DNA of 56,160 bases. It comes from an uncultured Pseudomonadota bacterium (lineage in GTDB: Bacteria; Myxococcota_A; UBA796; SXON01). The stretch lies in the NCBI GenBank assembly GCA_903900265.1, contig CAIUMM010000129.1, positions 1 through 56,160 on the forward strand. Direction: 5' to 3'. Shown piece after piece: positions 11,017 through 19,202 of the stretch. The position numbers and the translations under genes were made by a program. The notes beneath the pieces are model-generated. The model saw only the letters and a list, made by a program, of their open reading frames with translations, made no database searches and was not told the origin of the DNA. Numbering within the stretch: position 1 is the stretch's first letter; every line of letters starts with the position of its first letter.

Positions 11017-11457
11017 ATGAGCGCCGAAGATCCCGACCTCCTGCTCGCAAAAGCCGGCATCGCGCCTGCGTTGGCGCTCGTCGGAGAGTGGGAGGGCATC
11101 GGTCAGGCCCACGGCGAGCCGATCACCGCGCGCTTGAAGGTGCGCAGCGTGCTGTCGGACACGCAGGTCGAGGTCTGGGAGCGCGTCGGCGAGGGCCCAG
11201 ACGCCCACGAAGACGTCTGTTTCTACCGCTTTGACGTACCTTCTGGGCAGATCCGCGTGCTGCACCTGATGGCACCCGCGCTGGTCACCGAGTACGCCGT
11301 CGAGGTCGCTCCTGAGGGGCTCGTGTGGGTGACGCCGCCCAAATCGCCGGCGGTGCTGTGGACGATGCAGGGGAGCGAGCTGGTGAGCGAGGTGATCTGG
11401 CCCGATCAGCGTGTGGCGGAGGTAAAGCTGCGCTACCGGCGCCTTGCTAACCCTTGA
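11017..11457 (+). CDS. Small cytoplasmic protein, nitrobindin/THAP4-like beta-barrel suspected
   Basis: A 146-residue soluble protein without signal peptide. Residues 22-31 read VGEWEGIGQA, recalling the GxWxGxG signature of nitrobindin/THAP4-like beta-barrels. The rest alternates short strands (ARLKVRSVLSDTQVEVWERV, EDVCFYRFDVPSGQIRVLHL, EVKLRYRRL), consistent with a ten-strand barrel. The C-terminal heme-ligating His of nitrobindins is not evident, so heme binding is doubtful. The ATG lies 10 bases after the SDR-like gene, suggesting one transcript. TTGACA at 11454, overlapping the stop codon, could be a -35 element for infA, but no convincing -10 is found. Function not recognised. Confidence 0.65.
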   Translation: MSAEDPDLLLAKAGIAPALALVGEWEGIGQAHGEPITARLKVRSVLSDTQVEVWERVGEGPDAHEDVCFYRFDVPSGQIRVLHLMAPALVTEYAVEVAPEGLVWVTPPKSPAVLWTMQGSELVSEVIWPDQRVAEVKLRYRRLANP

Positions 11458-11493
11458 CATTCTCGTTAGCCCCGCCTCCTCCCAGAGTACTGC

Positions 11494-11712
11494 TTGGCAA
11501 GTGACGACCTTATTGAAATCGACGGCGTGATCAAAGAAGTGTTTCCTGGAGGAGCATTCTTGGTCCAGACCGACGCGGGCACCGAAGTGCACGCCCATCT
11601 TGCCGGGAAGCTCCGGCGGTTTCGCATCCGCGTGGTGCTGGGCGATCGGGTGACGGTAGCCGTTTCTCCCTACGACCTGACCAAGGGTCGGATCACCTTC
11701 CGTCATAAGTAA
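11494..11712 (+). CDS. infA: Translation initiation factor IF-1
   Basis: A 72-residue S1/OB-fold factor that binds the 30S A site during initiation. The whole sequence aligns with the family: DLIEIDGVIKEV at the start, then VHAHLAGKLRR, RIRVVLGDRVTVAVSPYD and finally LTKGRITFRHK. The start is a TTG at 11494. It gives the canonical MASDDLIE N-terminus, and no ATG or GTG fits the frame upstream. The ribosome site is weak (AGAG about seven bases before). A TTG start on an essential translation factor is notable. It sits between an unrelated small gene and sucA rather than in a ribosomal protein cluster, so it may be a second infA copy, as some bacteria carry; the window cannot decide this. Confidence 0.95.
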   Translation: MASDDLIEIDGVIKEVFPGGAFLVQTDAGTEVHAHLAGKLRRFRIRVVLGDRVTVAVSPYDLTKGRITFRHK

Positions 11713-11760
11713 GCGCGCCGGGGCGTGAAAACAGATAATCACGCGCCGCTGGAGCGCGTG

Positions 11761-14511
11761 ATGCCTGCCCAAACCCCCGAGTCCCACCTTACTGGCGAAA
11801 ACGCTGCCTACTTAGAAGAGTTGGCAGCCGATGGTCGTGGCGTCCCCGGTCCGACCGTGCCTGCGGCGAGCATCTTCGCGCCGGTCGTGACGGCCGCTGC
11901 TGGCTCGGTTGACGTCGCGGCGATCGATCGCCAAGGAAAAGTTGTACGCCTGATCAACGCCTACCGCGTGCAGGGGCACTGGGCGGCGACCATCGACCCG
12001 CTGGGATTTGGCGGCCGGGAAGCGATCTCCGGCAAGCTGCCGATGGTGCACCCCGAGCTGGACCCGGCGTTCTACGGGTTCTCCGAAGCGGACATGGACG
12101 CCGAGGTGTTCACCAGCCCGCTGATCGGGATGTCGCCGCGCGCAAAGCTGCGCGACATCATCGAGCGGCTCCGTCAAAGCTACTGCGGCACCGTCGGCGT
12201 CGAGTTCATGAACATGCTCGATCTCGACGAGAAGCGGTGGATTCAAGACCGCTTTGAGCGCATCGCCAACCTGCCGCCGATCCCCCGCGAGACGCAGATC
12301 CGGATGCTGGAGATGCTGACCCGCGCCGAAGGGCTTGAGCGTTTTTTGCACACCAAGTTCCTTGGGAACAAGCGCTTTTCGGTCGAAGGCGGCGAGTCGG
12401 TCATCGCGTTGATGGACCTGCTGATCGCCGAAGCTGGACGCATGGGCGTACGCGAGGCGGTGATCGGCATGGCGCACCGCGGCCGGCTCAACGTGCTGGT
12501 GAACATCCTCGGCAAGCCGCCGCGCGATCTGCTCGCCGAGTTCAAGGGCTTCCACCACGATGACGGGGACCCGGACCTGACGGGCGACGTCAAATACCAC
12601 CTTGGATACTCGTCCGATCGGCAGCTGCCGAGCGGGCCGATGCACCTCTCGCTCGCGTTCAACCCCTCCCACCTCGAGTTCGTAAATCCCGTGGTTGAAG
12701 GTCGCGTGCGGGCCAAGATGGATCGCTCGGGCGACGCCGTGGGCCACACGATCCTGCCGCTGCTCATCCACGGCGACGCCGCGTTCGCGGGGCAGGGCAT
12801 CAACCAGGAAGTGCTGAACCTGTCGGGGCTTGAAGGCTACCGCACCGGCGGCACCGTGCACGTCGTGATCAACAACCAGGTCGGCTTCACGACCTCGCCG
12901 CACGACGCGCGCTCGACGCCGTACTGCACGGCGATCGCGCGGATGCTCGGCGTGCCGATCTTCCACGTGAACGGCGAGGACGCCGAGACCGTCGCGCGCA
13001 TCGTCACCCTCGCGATGGAGTACCGCCAGACCTTTCACCGCGACGTGGTCATCGACCTCTACTGCTTCCGCAAGTGGGGCCACAACGAGCAGGACGAGCC
13101 GGCCTACACCCAGCCCGAGATGTACCGGCGCATCGCGTCGCACCCCGGCGTGCGCGAGCACTACCTCGCTTCGCTCGTCGCCCGTGGCGTGCTCACCCGC
13201 GAGCACGCGGCGACGATGGAGTCGGCGTTTCGCGCCGAGCTCGACGATGCCCTCAACGCGGACCCGCTCCCCGAAGTGGCGCGCGCGCCGAGCGCGCTCT
13301 CAGGCTTGTGGTCCGGCTTCCACAGCCGCGCGCCCGACAACGCCGACACCGGCGTCCCGGTCGAGACCCTCCGCTCCTTGCTGCTTCGGCTCAACGCGGT
13401 CCCGGAAGGCTTCCAGCTCAACCGCAAGATCCTGTCGATGCTCAAAGCCCGCGAAGAGCAGGCGGCCGGCAATCGACCGCTGGACTGGGCGGCCGGCGAG
13501 CTGCTCGCCTACGCGACGCTGGTGACGGGCGCCGGGACCGCAGCGGCGCCCGCACGGGTGCGCTTGTCCGGGCAGGACTGCAAGCGCGGAACCTTCTCGC
13601 ACCGGCACGCGGTCTTTGTTGACCAACAGACCGGCGCCCAACACGCGCCGCTGTCCCACCTCGCCGCCGATCAGGCCCCGTTTGAGGTCTACAACTCGCT
13701 GTTGTCCGAGTCCGGCGTTCTCGGCTTTGAGTTTGGATATTCGCTCGACTACCCGGACGCGCTGGTGATCTGGGAGGCCCAGTTCGGCGACTTCGCCAAC
13801 GGCGCTCAGGTGATCATCGACAACTTCCTCGTGTCGAGCCACGCGAAGTGGAACCGCTTGTCCGGCCTGACCTTGATGCTGCCGCACGGCTACGAAGGCC
13901 AAGGCCCGGAGCACTCGTCCGCGCGCATCGAGCGCTTCTTGCAGCTCGCCGCCCAGAACAACATCCAAGTGGTGAACTGCACCACGCCCGCCCAGATCTT
14001 CCATTTGCTACGCCGGCAGATGCTCCGCACTGTCCGCGACCCGTTGGTGATCTTCACGCCCAAGAGCCTGCTGCGCGCGCCGCAGGCGGTGTCCTCCCTC
14101 GAAGACCTCGCGAATGGGAGCTTCCAGAAGGTGATCCCCGACTCGGCCTCGGGCATGAAGCGGGTGGTGTTCTGCAGCGGAAAGGTCTATTATGACCTCG
14201 TCAATGCACGCGTAGCGCCCGTAGGCGCCGAGGCGGAGCGCAGCGTAGCCATCGTGCGTGTGGAGCAGCTCTACCCGTTCCCGCTGGACGAGATCAAAGC
14301 CGAGATCGCCCGCAACCCCGGCGCCGAGCTGGTCTGGTGTCAGGAGGAGTCGAAGAACATGGGCGGGTGGAGCTTTGTGGCCTTGGAGTGCCTCGAAGCC
14401 GGGATCCCCCTGCGCTACGCAGGTCGAGCGGCCTCGGCGAGCACCGCCACCGGCTACGCAGAGCGCCACAAGGCGGAGCAAGACGCGCTGGTTCAAGACG
14501 CGCTCGGCTGA
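11761..14511 (+). CDS. sucA: 2-oxoglutarate dehydrogenase E1 component
   Basis: Thiamine-diphosphate enzyme that decarboxylates 2-oxoglutarate in the TCA cycle and passes succinyl to the E2 lipoyl arm. The 916-residue length fits the family. The N-terminus contains NAAYLEEL, the E2-binding-type motif. The ThDP core includes GMAHRGRLNVLVNILGKP (about 237), HLSLAFNPSHLEFVNPVVEG, GINQEVLNLSGLEGYRTGG, INNQVGFTT and HVNGEDAETV (about 403). The transketolase-like half contains LPHGYEGQGPEHSSARIERF. I chose ATG 11761 because GGAG lies six bases before it; a GTG at 11725 is possible. No sucB or lpd lies beside it in the window, so E2/E3 must be elsewhere. Confidence 0.97.
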   Translation: MPAQTPESHLTGENAAYLEELAADGRGVPGPTVPAASIFAPVVTAAAGSVDVAAIDRQGKVVRLINAYRVQGHWAATIDPLGFGGREAISGKLPMVHPELDPAFYGFSEADMDAEVFTSPLIGMSPRAKLRDIIERLRQSYCGTVGVEFMNMLDLDEKRWIQDRFERIANLPPIPRETQIRMLEMLTRAEGLERFLHTKFLGNKRFSVEGGESVIALMDLLIAEAGRMGVREAVIGMAHRGRLNVLVNILGKPPRDLLAEFKGFHHDDGDPDLTGDVKYHLGYSSDRQLPSGPMHLSLAFNPSHLEFVNPVVEGRVRAKMDRSGDAVGHTILPLLIHGDAAFAGQGINQEVLNLSGLEGYRTGGTVHVVINNQVGFTTSPHDARSTPYCTAIARMLGVPIFHVNGEDAETVARIVTLAMEYRQTFHRDVVIDLYCFRKWGHNEQDEPAYTQPEMYRRIASHPGVREHYLASLVARGVLTREHAATMESAFRAELDDALNADPLPEVARAPSALSGLWSGFHSRAPDNADTGVPVETLRSLLLRLNAVPEGFQLNRKILSMLKAREEQAAGNRPLDWAAGELLAYATLVTGAGTAAAPARVRLSGQDCKRGTFSHRHAVFVDQQTGAQHAPLSHLAADQAPFEVYNSLLSESGVLGFEFGYSLDYPDALVIWEAQFGDFANGAQVIIDNFLVSSHAKWNRLSGLTLMLPHGYEGQGPEHSSARIERFLQLAAQNNIQVVNCTTPAQIFHLLRRQMLRTVRDPLVIFTPKSLLRAPQAVSSLEDLANGSFQKVIPDSASGMKRVVFCSGKVYYDLVNARVAPVGAEAERSVAIVRVEQLYPFPLDEIKAEIARNPGAELVWCQEESKNMGGWSFVALECLEAGIPLRYAGRAASASTATGYAERHKAEQDALVQDALG

Positions 14512-14561
14512 TCCGCGGCCCCCGGCCAGAACGGATACAACGCCGGGCTCCCGGTGAACTT

Positions 14562-16085
14562 GTGTCTACGCCCAATGATCCCACTGCATCTACCGAAGAT
14601 GTGCCGCAGCTTGGCTTGATCGCCGGCATCGCCTCGCTCTCCTACGTGTTCTGGGTCGTAGGCGGGATGGAGATGATCGAACGTCTGGCGTACTACGGCG
14701 TAAAAGCCGTGGCGACGCTGTATGCCAAAGACCCCGTGTCCAAGGGCGGACTCGGCGTGTCGATGGATGACTTTGGCACGATCCTCGCCACGTGGGCGAT
14801 GGTGCAATGCCTGATCCCCGTCGTCACCGGCGGCTTGTCGGACCGCTACGGTTACAAACAGACCATCGCCGTCTCGACCGTCGTGAAGATCTGCGGCTAC
14901 CTCGTGATGGCCGCGTTCCCGACCTACTACGGGTTTTTTGCCGGCGCGATGGTGCTCGCGGCGGGCACCGCGGTCTTCAAGCCCGGCATCCAAGGCACGC
15001 TGGTCAAAGCCACGCGACGCGAAAATAGCTCGATGGCATGGGGCATCTTCTACCAGACGGTGAACATCGGCGGGTTCCTTGGCCCCTTGGTCGCCGGGTA
15101 CATGCGCAAGATGGAGTGGCAGTACGTATTCCTCGCCTGCGCGGGCATCATCTCCCTGAATTTCCTGATGTTGTTTGTGTACACCGAGCCCGGCAAAGCG
15201 GAGCGCTTGGCCAAGGCCAGCGCAGAGGCCGCCGCAGGCCACGTGCAAAAGAGCTTGGTGTCCGAGTCCATCGCTGAGCTCAGGAAGCCCCACGTATGGC
15301 CCTACCTGCTGATCTTCGCCGGCTTCTGGTTCATGTTCAACTCCCTGTTTGACGTGCTCCCCGCCTACATCGAAGACTGGGTCGACACCCGCGACATCGT
15401 CACCACCCTGTTCGGCGGCCACGGCACCGACAACGCGCTGGTCAAGTTCTTCGTCGTCATGAACAAAGACGGCACCGAGATCCTGCCCGAAGGCATGCTG
15501 AACATCAACGCTTTGGGCATCATGCTCACGTGCTTTCTGTTCGCGTGGCTGAGCGGCCAGCTGCGCGCCATCCACTCGATGGTGCTGGGAACCCTGCTCG
15601 CCGCGCTGGCGATGTTCCTGTCGGGCTTGTCGACCTTGGGTTGGGTGTCGGTCGGCGCGATCGCGATCTTCTCGGTGGGCGAGATGATGTCGAGCCCGAA
15701 GTTCTCCGAGTACATCGGCAACTTTGCGCCCTCTGACAAAAAAGCGATGTACCTTGGGTTCTCCCAGATCCCCTTGGCCATCGGTTGGACGCTTGAAGGC
15801 AAGATCGGCCCCCGGATGTACGACATCCTGTCCTCCAAAGAGAATTTCTCGCGTGCGCTCCTTCAGGAGAAAGGCCTGTCGGCGGACGACGTGAAGGCCA
15901 TCCCTCAAGGCGAGGCGTTTCAACACCTCGTCGAGCTGCTGAAGCTGCCGGCCCACGAGGTGACGGCGATGCTCTACGCCGCCCACAACCCAGGTTCGAT
16001 CTGGTACATCATGGCTTCGGTGGGCGTCGTCTCCGCGATCGGCATCGCGTGGTACGGACGATGGGTCAAGACCCTCGCGAAGTAG
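14562..16085 (+). CDS. Proton-dependent oligopeptide (POT/PTR-like) MFS transporter
   Basis: Integral inner-membrane secondary transporter of 507 residues with about twelve hydrophobic helices. Near residue 35, the first helix contains EMIERLAYYGVKA, matching the ExxER...YYG motif that defines POT/PTR2 proteins and couples protons to di- or tripeptide uptake. The segment GGLSDRYGYKQTI is the MFS loop 2-3 motif, and FKPGIQGTLVK resembles the POT helix 4-5 region. The start is GTG at 14562, the first in-frame start codon after sucA, giving a short hydrophilic head before helix 1; the next in-frame ATG would cut into helix 1. The central cytoplasmic loop (about 210-240) is rich in Ala, Glu and Lys. 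Peptides are the family substrate; the actual substrate is unknown. Confidence 0.85.
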   Translation: MSTPNDPTASTEDVPQLGLIAGIASLSYVFWVVGGMEMIERLAYYGVKAVATLYAKDPVSKGGLGVSMDDFGTILATWAMVQCLIPVVTGGLSDRYGYKQTIAVSTVVKICGYLVMAAFPTYYGFFAGAMVLAAGTAVFKPGIQGTLVKATRRENSSMAWGIFYQTVNIGGFLGPLVAGYMRKMEWQYVFLACAGIISLNFLMLFVYTEPGKAERLAKASAEAAAGHVQKSLVSESIAELRKPHVWPYLLIFAGFWFMFNSLFDVLPAYIEDWVDTRDIVTTLFGGHGTDNALVKFFVVMNKDGTEILPEGMLNINALGIMLTCFLFAWLSGQLRAIHSMVLGTLLAALAMFLSGLSTLGWVSVGAIAIFSVGEMMSSPKFSEYIGNFAPSDKKAMYLGFSQIPLAIGWTLEGKIGPRMYDILSSKENFSRALLQEKGLSADDVKAIPQGEAFQHLVELLKLPAHEVTAMLYAAHNPGSIWYIMASVGVVSAIGIAWYGRWVKTLAK

Positions 16086-16101
16086 CCAGCTACGAGCCCA
16101 G

Positions 16102-16545
16102 CTACGGGCGTTTCCACGAGGTGAGCGTGTGATTCTGAACGCGCCACACGTCGTCCTCCTCGCGCACAAAATCTACGTCGAGGTGCCAACCGTCGGCGGA
16201 GACCGGCATCACGTCGGTCCACTTCCCGGAACCTTCGGCGATCGCCGCTTCGAAGGTGGCATGCGCGGTCGCGCCGGTGACGACGACCTCGATGGGACCC
16301 GGCACGACGAGGATCGGGCCGCGCTTCATGAACTCCATGGTCAGAACGCCGCGTATACCTTCCTGGTCCATGTCTGAATCATCGTGGTAGCGTTTGGAGA
16401 CATTCGCCATCACATCCCCGACATCGCCCGCTTCTGCGCCGGTGATCACCGATTGTACCACCGAGCGCACGCGCTCCTCCTCGGTAGGCTTCTGCCAACA
16501 CGCCGCGAGGCCAAGCAACGGGATCAGGATGCGTAGGGAGTGCAT
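16102..16545 (-). CDS. Small NTF2/SnoaL-like lipoprotein
   Basis: A 147-residue lipoprotein. The ATG at 16545 gives MHSLRILIPLLGLAAC, a short signal peptide with lipobox GLAAC. The mature part begins with a helix (EERVRSVVQSVITGAEAGDVGDVMANVS), then a curved sheet pattern ending in WHLDVDFVREEDDVWRVQNHTL, the arrangement of NTF2-like cone folds used for ligand binding or as periplasmic modules. No catalytic residues are recognised. It converges with the POT transporter gene (16 bases between stops) and diverges from the sulfatase-like gene with a 125-base spacer. A TACATT hexamer lies a few bases before the ATG, so the transcript could be leaderless. Confidence 0.75.
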   Translation of the reverse strand: MHSLRILIPLLGLAACWQKPTEEERVRSVVQSVITGAEAGDVGDVMANVSKRYHDDSDMDQEGIRGVLTMEFMKRGPILVVPGPIEVVVTGATAHATFEAAIAEGSGKWTDVMPVSADGWHLDVDFVREEDDVWRVQNHTLTSWKRP

Positions 16546-16670
16546 CCGTAGAATGTAACGGGCACAACCGAGCTGGCTGCGCGCAGCGCCCGCGCGTACG
16601 CTGCGCACCGCATGCCACGTGCACCCGTGCCAGCAACCTATTAGCACCCCCACATCAGGAGGTTCTTCCC

Positions 16671-18092
16671 ATGCTCCGCTCCGTCCTCTCCCTCTCCGTG
16701 CTCCTCGCGCTCACTGGCTGCTCCGGCGGCGAAGCCGAGGCGCCCAAGGCGCCTGTCGCCGCTACGCCCGCGCCGGGCCCTTCTTTTGACTTCAAGGCCG
16801 ACGCCTCCAAGCTGAACGTCATCTTCATCAGCATGGACGCCCTGCGCTTCGACCGCACTGGCGCCGGTGGATCGACCGACACGCCCAACCTCGACGCCTT
16901 CGCCAAAGATGCCGTGGTGTTCACAAAAAACACCTCCGCCGCGCCCTGGACCGTGCCTTCGCACATGGCGATGTTCACCGGCCGCTGGCCCACGCATCAC
17001 GGGGTCATCAACAAGCTGAAGCCGAACCCCGCCGGCGGCGACCTCATCTTCGACTCGCTCAAGCCCGAGATCCCGACCTTCCCCGAGAAGCTCGTCGACG
17101 CTGGCTGGAAGGGTGTCGCGTTCACCGGCGGCGCCGGCGTACAGGCCAAGTTTGGCTACGGGCGCAAGTTCGAGACCTACCTCGACGACAAGCCCTTCGC
17201 GGGCATGGACTACTCCGGCCCCCCGGCCATGGAGTGGCTGAAGGCCCACAAGGCCGATCACTTCTTCATGTTCTTCCACGGCTACGACGCGCACGGCCAG
17301 CACCCGCTCACCGACCGCGACCCGCGCGCCGTCATCTCCGACTACAAGGGCACGCTCGACGGCGGCATTGAGGAGCAGGCGAAGCTGCGCGAGAAGGGCC
17401 TCGCCGCCATTCAGAAGCCCGGCGATCCCGCGCACCTCGACGGCCTCAGCCCGGAGGACATCCGCTTCCTGACCGCGATCTACGACGAGAAGGTGAAGGA
17501 CGCCGACAAGCGCCTCGGCCTGTTCCTCGACACCGTGCGCCAGGAGGGCCTGCTCGACTCGTCGATCATCGTGATCGTCGGCGATCACGGCGAGGAGTTC
17601 ATGGAGCACGGCTACCTCGACCACGGCGCGACGCTGTGCGAGCACCAGCTGCACGTGCCGATGATCATCCGCTTCCCCAAGGGCGTAGGCGCGCGCGTGG
17701 TGTCCGAGCCGGTGCGCAGCATCGACGTCTTCCCCACCGTGTTCGACGCGCTGGGCGTGCCGGCGCCGGCGGAGATCGACGGCAAGAGCTTGTTGCCGCT
17801 GATCCGCGGCGAGAAGGAAGAGCTGCCGATCTTCGCAGAGTCCGACTACCGCCTGTTCGTGCACTTGCGCAGCGCGGTGCAGGGCTCCAAGAAGGTGGTG
17901 CTCGACCTCGAAGACGGTCAGCGCTCGCTCTTCGACCAGAGCAGTGACAAGGACGAGCTGAAGGACCTGTCTGAGTCCGACCCCAAGACCACCTACGAGA
18001 TGGAGCAGACCGTCCGTGCGTGGATGGCGTCGATGAACAGCGATCCGCAGACGTTCCTCGGCGTCGAAGAGCAGAGCATCAAGCTGTTCTGA
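16671..18092 (+). CDS. Sulfatase-superfamily lipoprotein with Thr at the nucleophile position
   Basis: Lipidated periplasmic or surface hydrolase of the alkaline phosphatase/sulfatase superfamily, 473 residues, starting at an ATG eight bases after AGGAGG. The lipobox is LTGC (Cys17). The metal-binding start is VIFISMDALRFDR (Asp56), the nucleophile region is SAAPWTVPSHMAMFTG, and the second metal site is VGDHGEEF (Asp305, His306). Sulfatases need Cys or Ser at the first position of the C/S-x-P-x-R signature for conversion to formylglycine. Here it is Thr94 and the Arg is His98, so it is probably not a formylglycine sulfatase but a Thr-type phospho- or phosphonate-ester hydrolase or transferase. 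It is transcribed alone, with lipoprotein genes on either side on the other strand. Confidence 0.88.
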   Translation: MLRSVLSLSVLLALTGCSGGEAEAPKAPVAATPAPGPSFDFKADASKLNVIFISMDALRFDRTGAGGSTDTPNLDAFAKDAVVFTKNTSAAPWTVPSHMAMFTGRWPTHHGVINKLKPNPAGGDLIFDSLKPEIPTFPEKLVDAGWKGVAFTGGAGVQAKFGYGRKFETYLDDKPFAGMDYSGPPAMEWLKAHKADHFFMFFHGYDAHGQHPLTDRDPRAVISDYKGTLDGGIEEQAKLREKGLAAIQKPGDPAHLDGLSPEDIRFLTAIYDEKVKDADKRLGLFLDTVRQEGLLDSSIIVIVGDHGEEFMEHGYLDHGATLCEHQLHVPMIIRFPKGVGARVVSEPVRSIDVFPTVFDALGVPAPAEIDGKSLLPLIRGEKEELPIFAESDYRLFVHLRSAVQGSKKVVLDLEDGQRSLFDQSSDKDELKDLSESDPKTTYEMEQTVRAWMASMNSDPQTFLGVEEQSIKLF

Positions 18093-18152
18093 GCAGCTGG
18101 GGCGCACCGCAGCGGGAGGTGCCGTAGCGGGCGTCCGGGTCGGGCGCGACGC

Positions 18153-19202
18153 CTACGGAGCGCCGCTCGCGGCGTCGATCGCGGTGCGCGCGCGCTGCTG
18201 CATACCCAGCAAGATGGGCTCGTCCGGCACTTCGGGATCCAGATCGATGTGCCGGTCCAGCGCGCTCTGGACGCGATTGTCCGGCCCGAAGCTTAGGCGC
18301 AGCTCGCCGAGCCGCATCGTCTGCACAAAAGACAGGGCCCAAACGGCGTTCTTGACGTAGAACGGCTCGACGTACTGGTTGTGGCCCGCGGCGTCAATGA
18401 CGGTGACGATCTTCGGCTCGCGCTGCGCCAGCGTACGCACCGGCGCGGCGCTCCCATACGAGAGGAGCACGATGGCGTCTGCTTTTTCAGCGATGCTGTG
18501 CAGCACCGGCAGCGCGTCGGAGACCGGGTGCACGGTGTAGCCCGCAAGGTCCGAGAGCGTGACTTCGGGCTCAGCGACACCGGTGACCGCGACCGTGCGA
18601 CCGCCCACCGTGAACAACCGGTAGGGGACGATGTGCGGGCCTTCAATGTTCGCCGAGACCATCGGGAGCCGCGCGAGGTCCGCCGGTTTTACCCCGGGCA
18701 AGCCGGCAAGATCCCGCGGCGTGACGTTCAGGACGTCCCATCCGCCTTGCAGGATGCCTTCGGCCATCGTGCGGTCCATCACCGCGAGCTGGGGCATCGG
18801 CATGTTCTGAAAGCCCACCGCGTCGGTGAGCCAAGCGCCGGCGTTGACCAGCAGCGAAGGGGCAGGGCTCGCCGCTCGGGAGGCCGCGACGTAGCTCGCG
18901 GTGCGCGCCAGCGAGCCGCGCGGACGATGCGGACATCCGCAGGTCTCCATCGAGCCCTTCTGCTCGCTGCCGTAGTACAGCACCAAGTCAGCCGGGGCGC
19001 GGGAGACACGCACGTCGAGCGGGCCGTCGATCGCCAGCTCGCTGTAGAGGCCGGCCGTCGCGGAAGGGGTAGGCGCCGCTTGGATCACCGCGGATGGCGA
19101 GACGCTCGGAGAGGCGACAAGCGCGGTCGGGACCGGCTTGCACCCGAGGCTCCACAAGCAGGGCGCGAGCGCCAGAGCTTGAAGGAGACGCCCCCGGTTC
19201 AC
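18153..19202 (-). CDS. Lipoprotein related to UshA/5'-nucleotidase-like proteins (CGCP motif)
   Basis: Predicted 349-residue lipoprotein (lipobox WSLGC, Cys21) with a Ser/Pro/Thr/Ala linker. The mature part has VLYYGSEQKGSMETCGCPHRPRG, like the C-G-C-P-x-x-P-x-G segment of 5'-nucleotidase-related proteins often found with respiratory genes, then LLVNAGAWLTDAV and DVLNVTPRDLAGLPG, in the places where such phosphoesterases carry metal-binding GD and N-H residues. Those ligands are largely missing, so it may be non-catalytic. The GTG start at 19202 touches the ETF-QO stop (TAA at 19205-19203) with no base between, which strongly suggests translational coupling to ETF-QO and hence a role tied to electron transfer or the quinone pool. 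This role is inference only. Confidence 0.72.
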   Translation of the reverse strand: MNRGRLLQALALAPCLWSLGCKPVPTALVASPSVSPSAVIQAAPTPSATAGLYSELAIDGPLDVRVSRAPADLVLYYGSEQKGSMETCGCPHRPRGSLARTASYVAASRAASPAPSLLVNAGAWLTDAVGFQNMPMPQLAVMDRTMAEGILQGGWDVLNVTPRDLAGLPGVKPADLARLPMVSANIEGPHIVPYRLFTVGGRTVAVTGVAEPEVTLSDLAGYTVHPVSDALPVLHSIAEKADAIVLLSYGSAAPVRTLAQREPKIVTVIDAAGHNQYVEPFYVKNAVWALSFVQTMRLGELRLSFGPDNRVQSALDRHIDLDPEVPDEPILLGMQQRARTAIDAASGAP

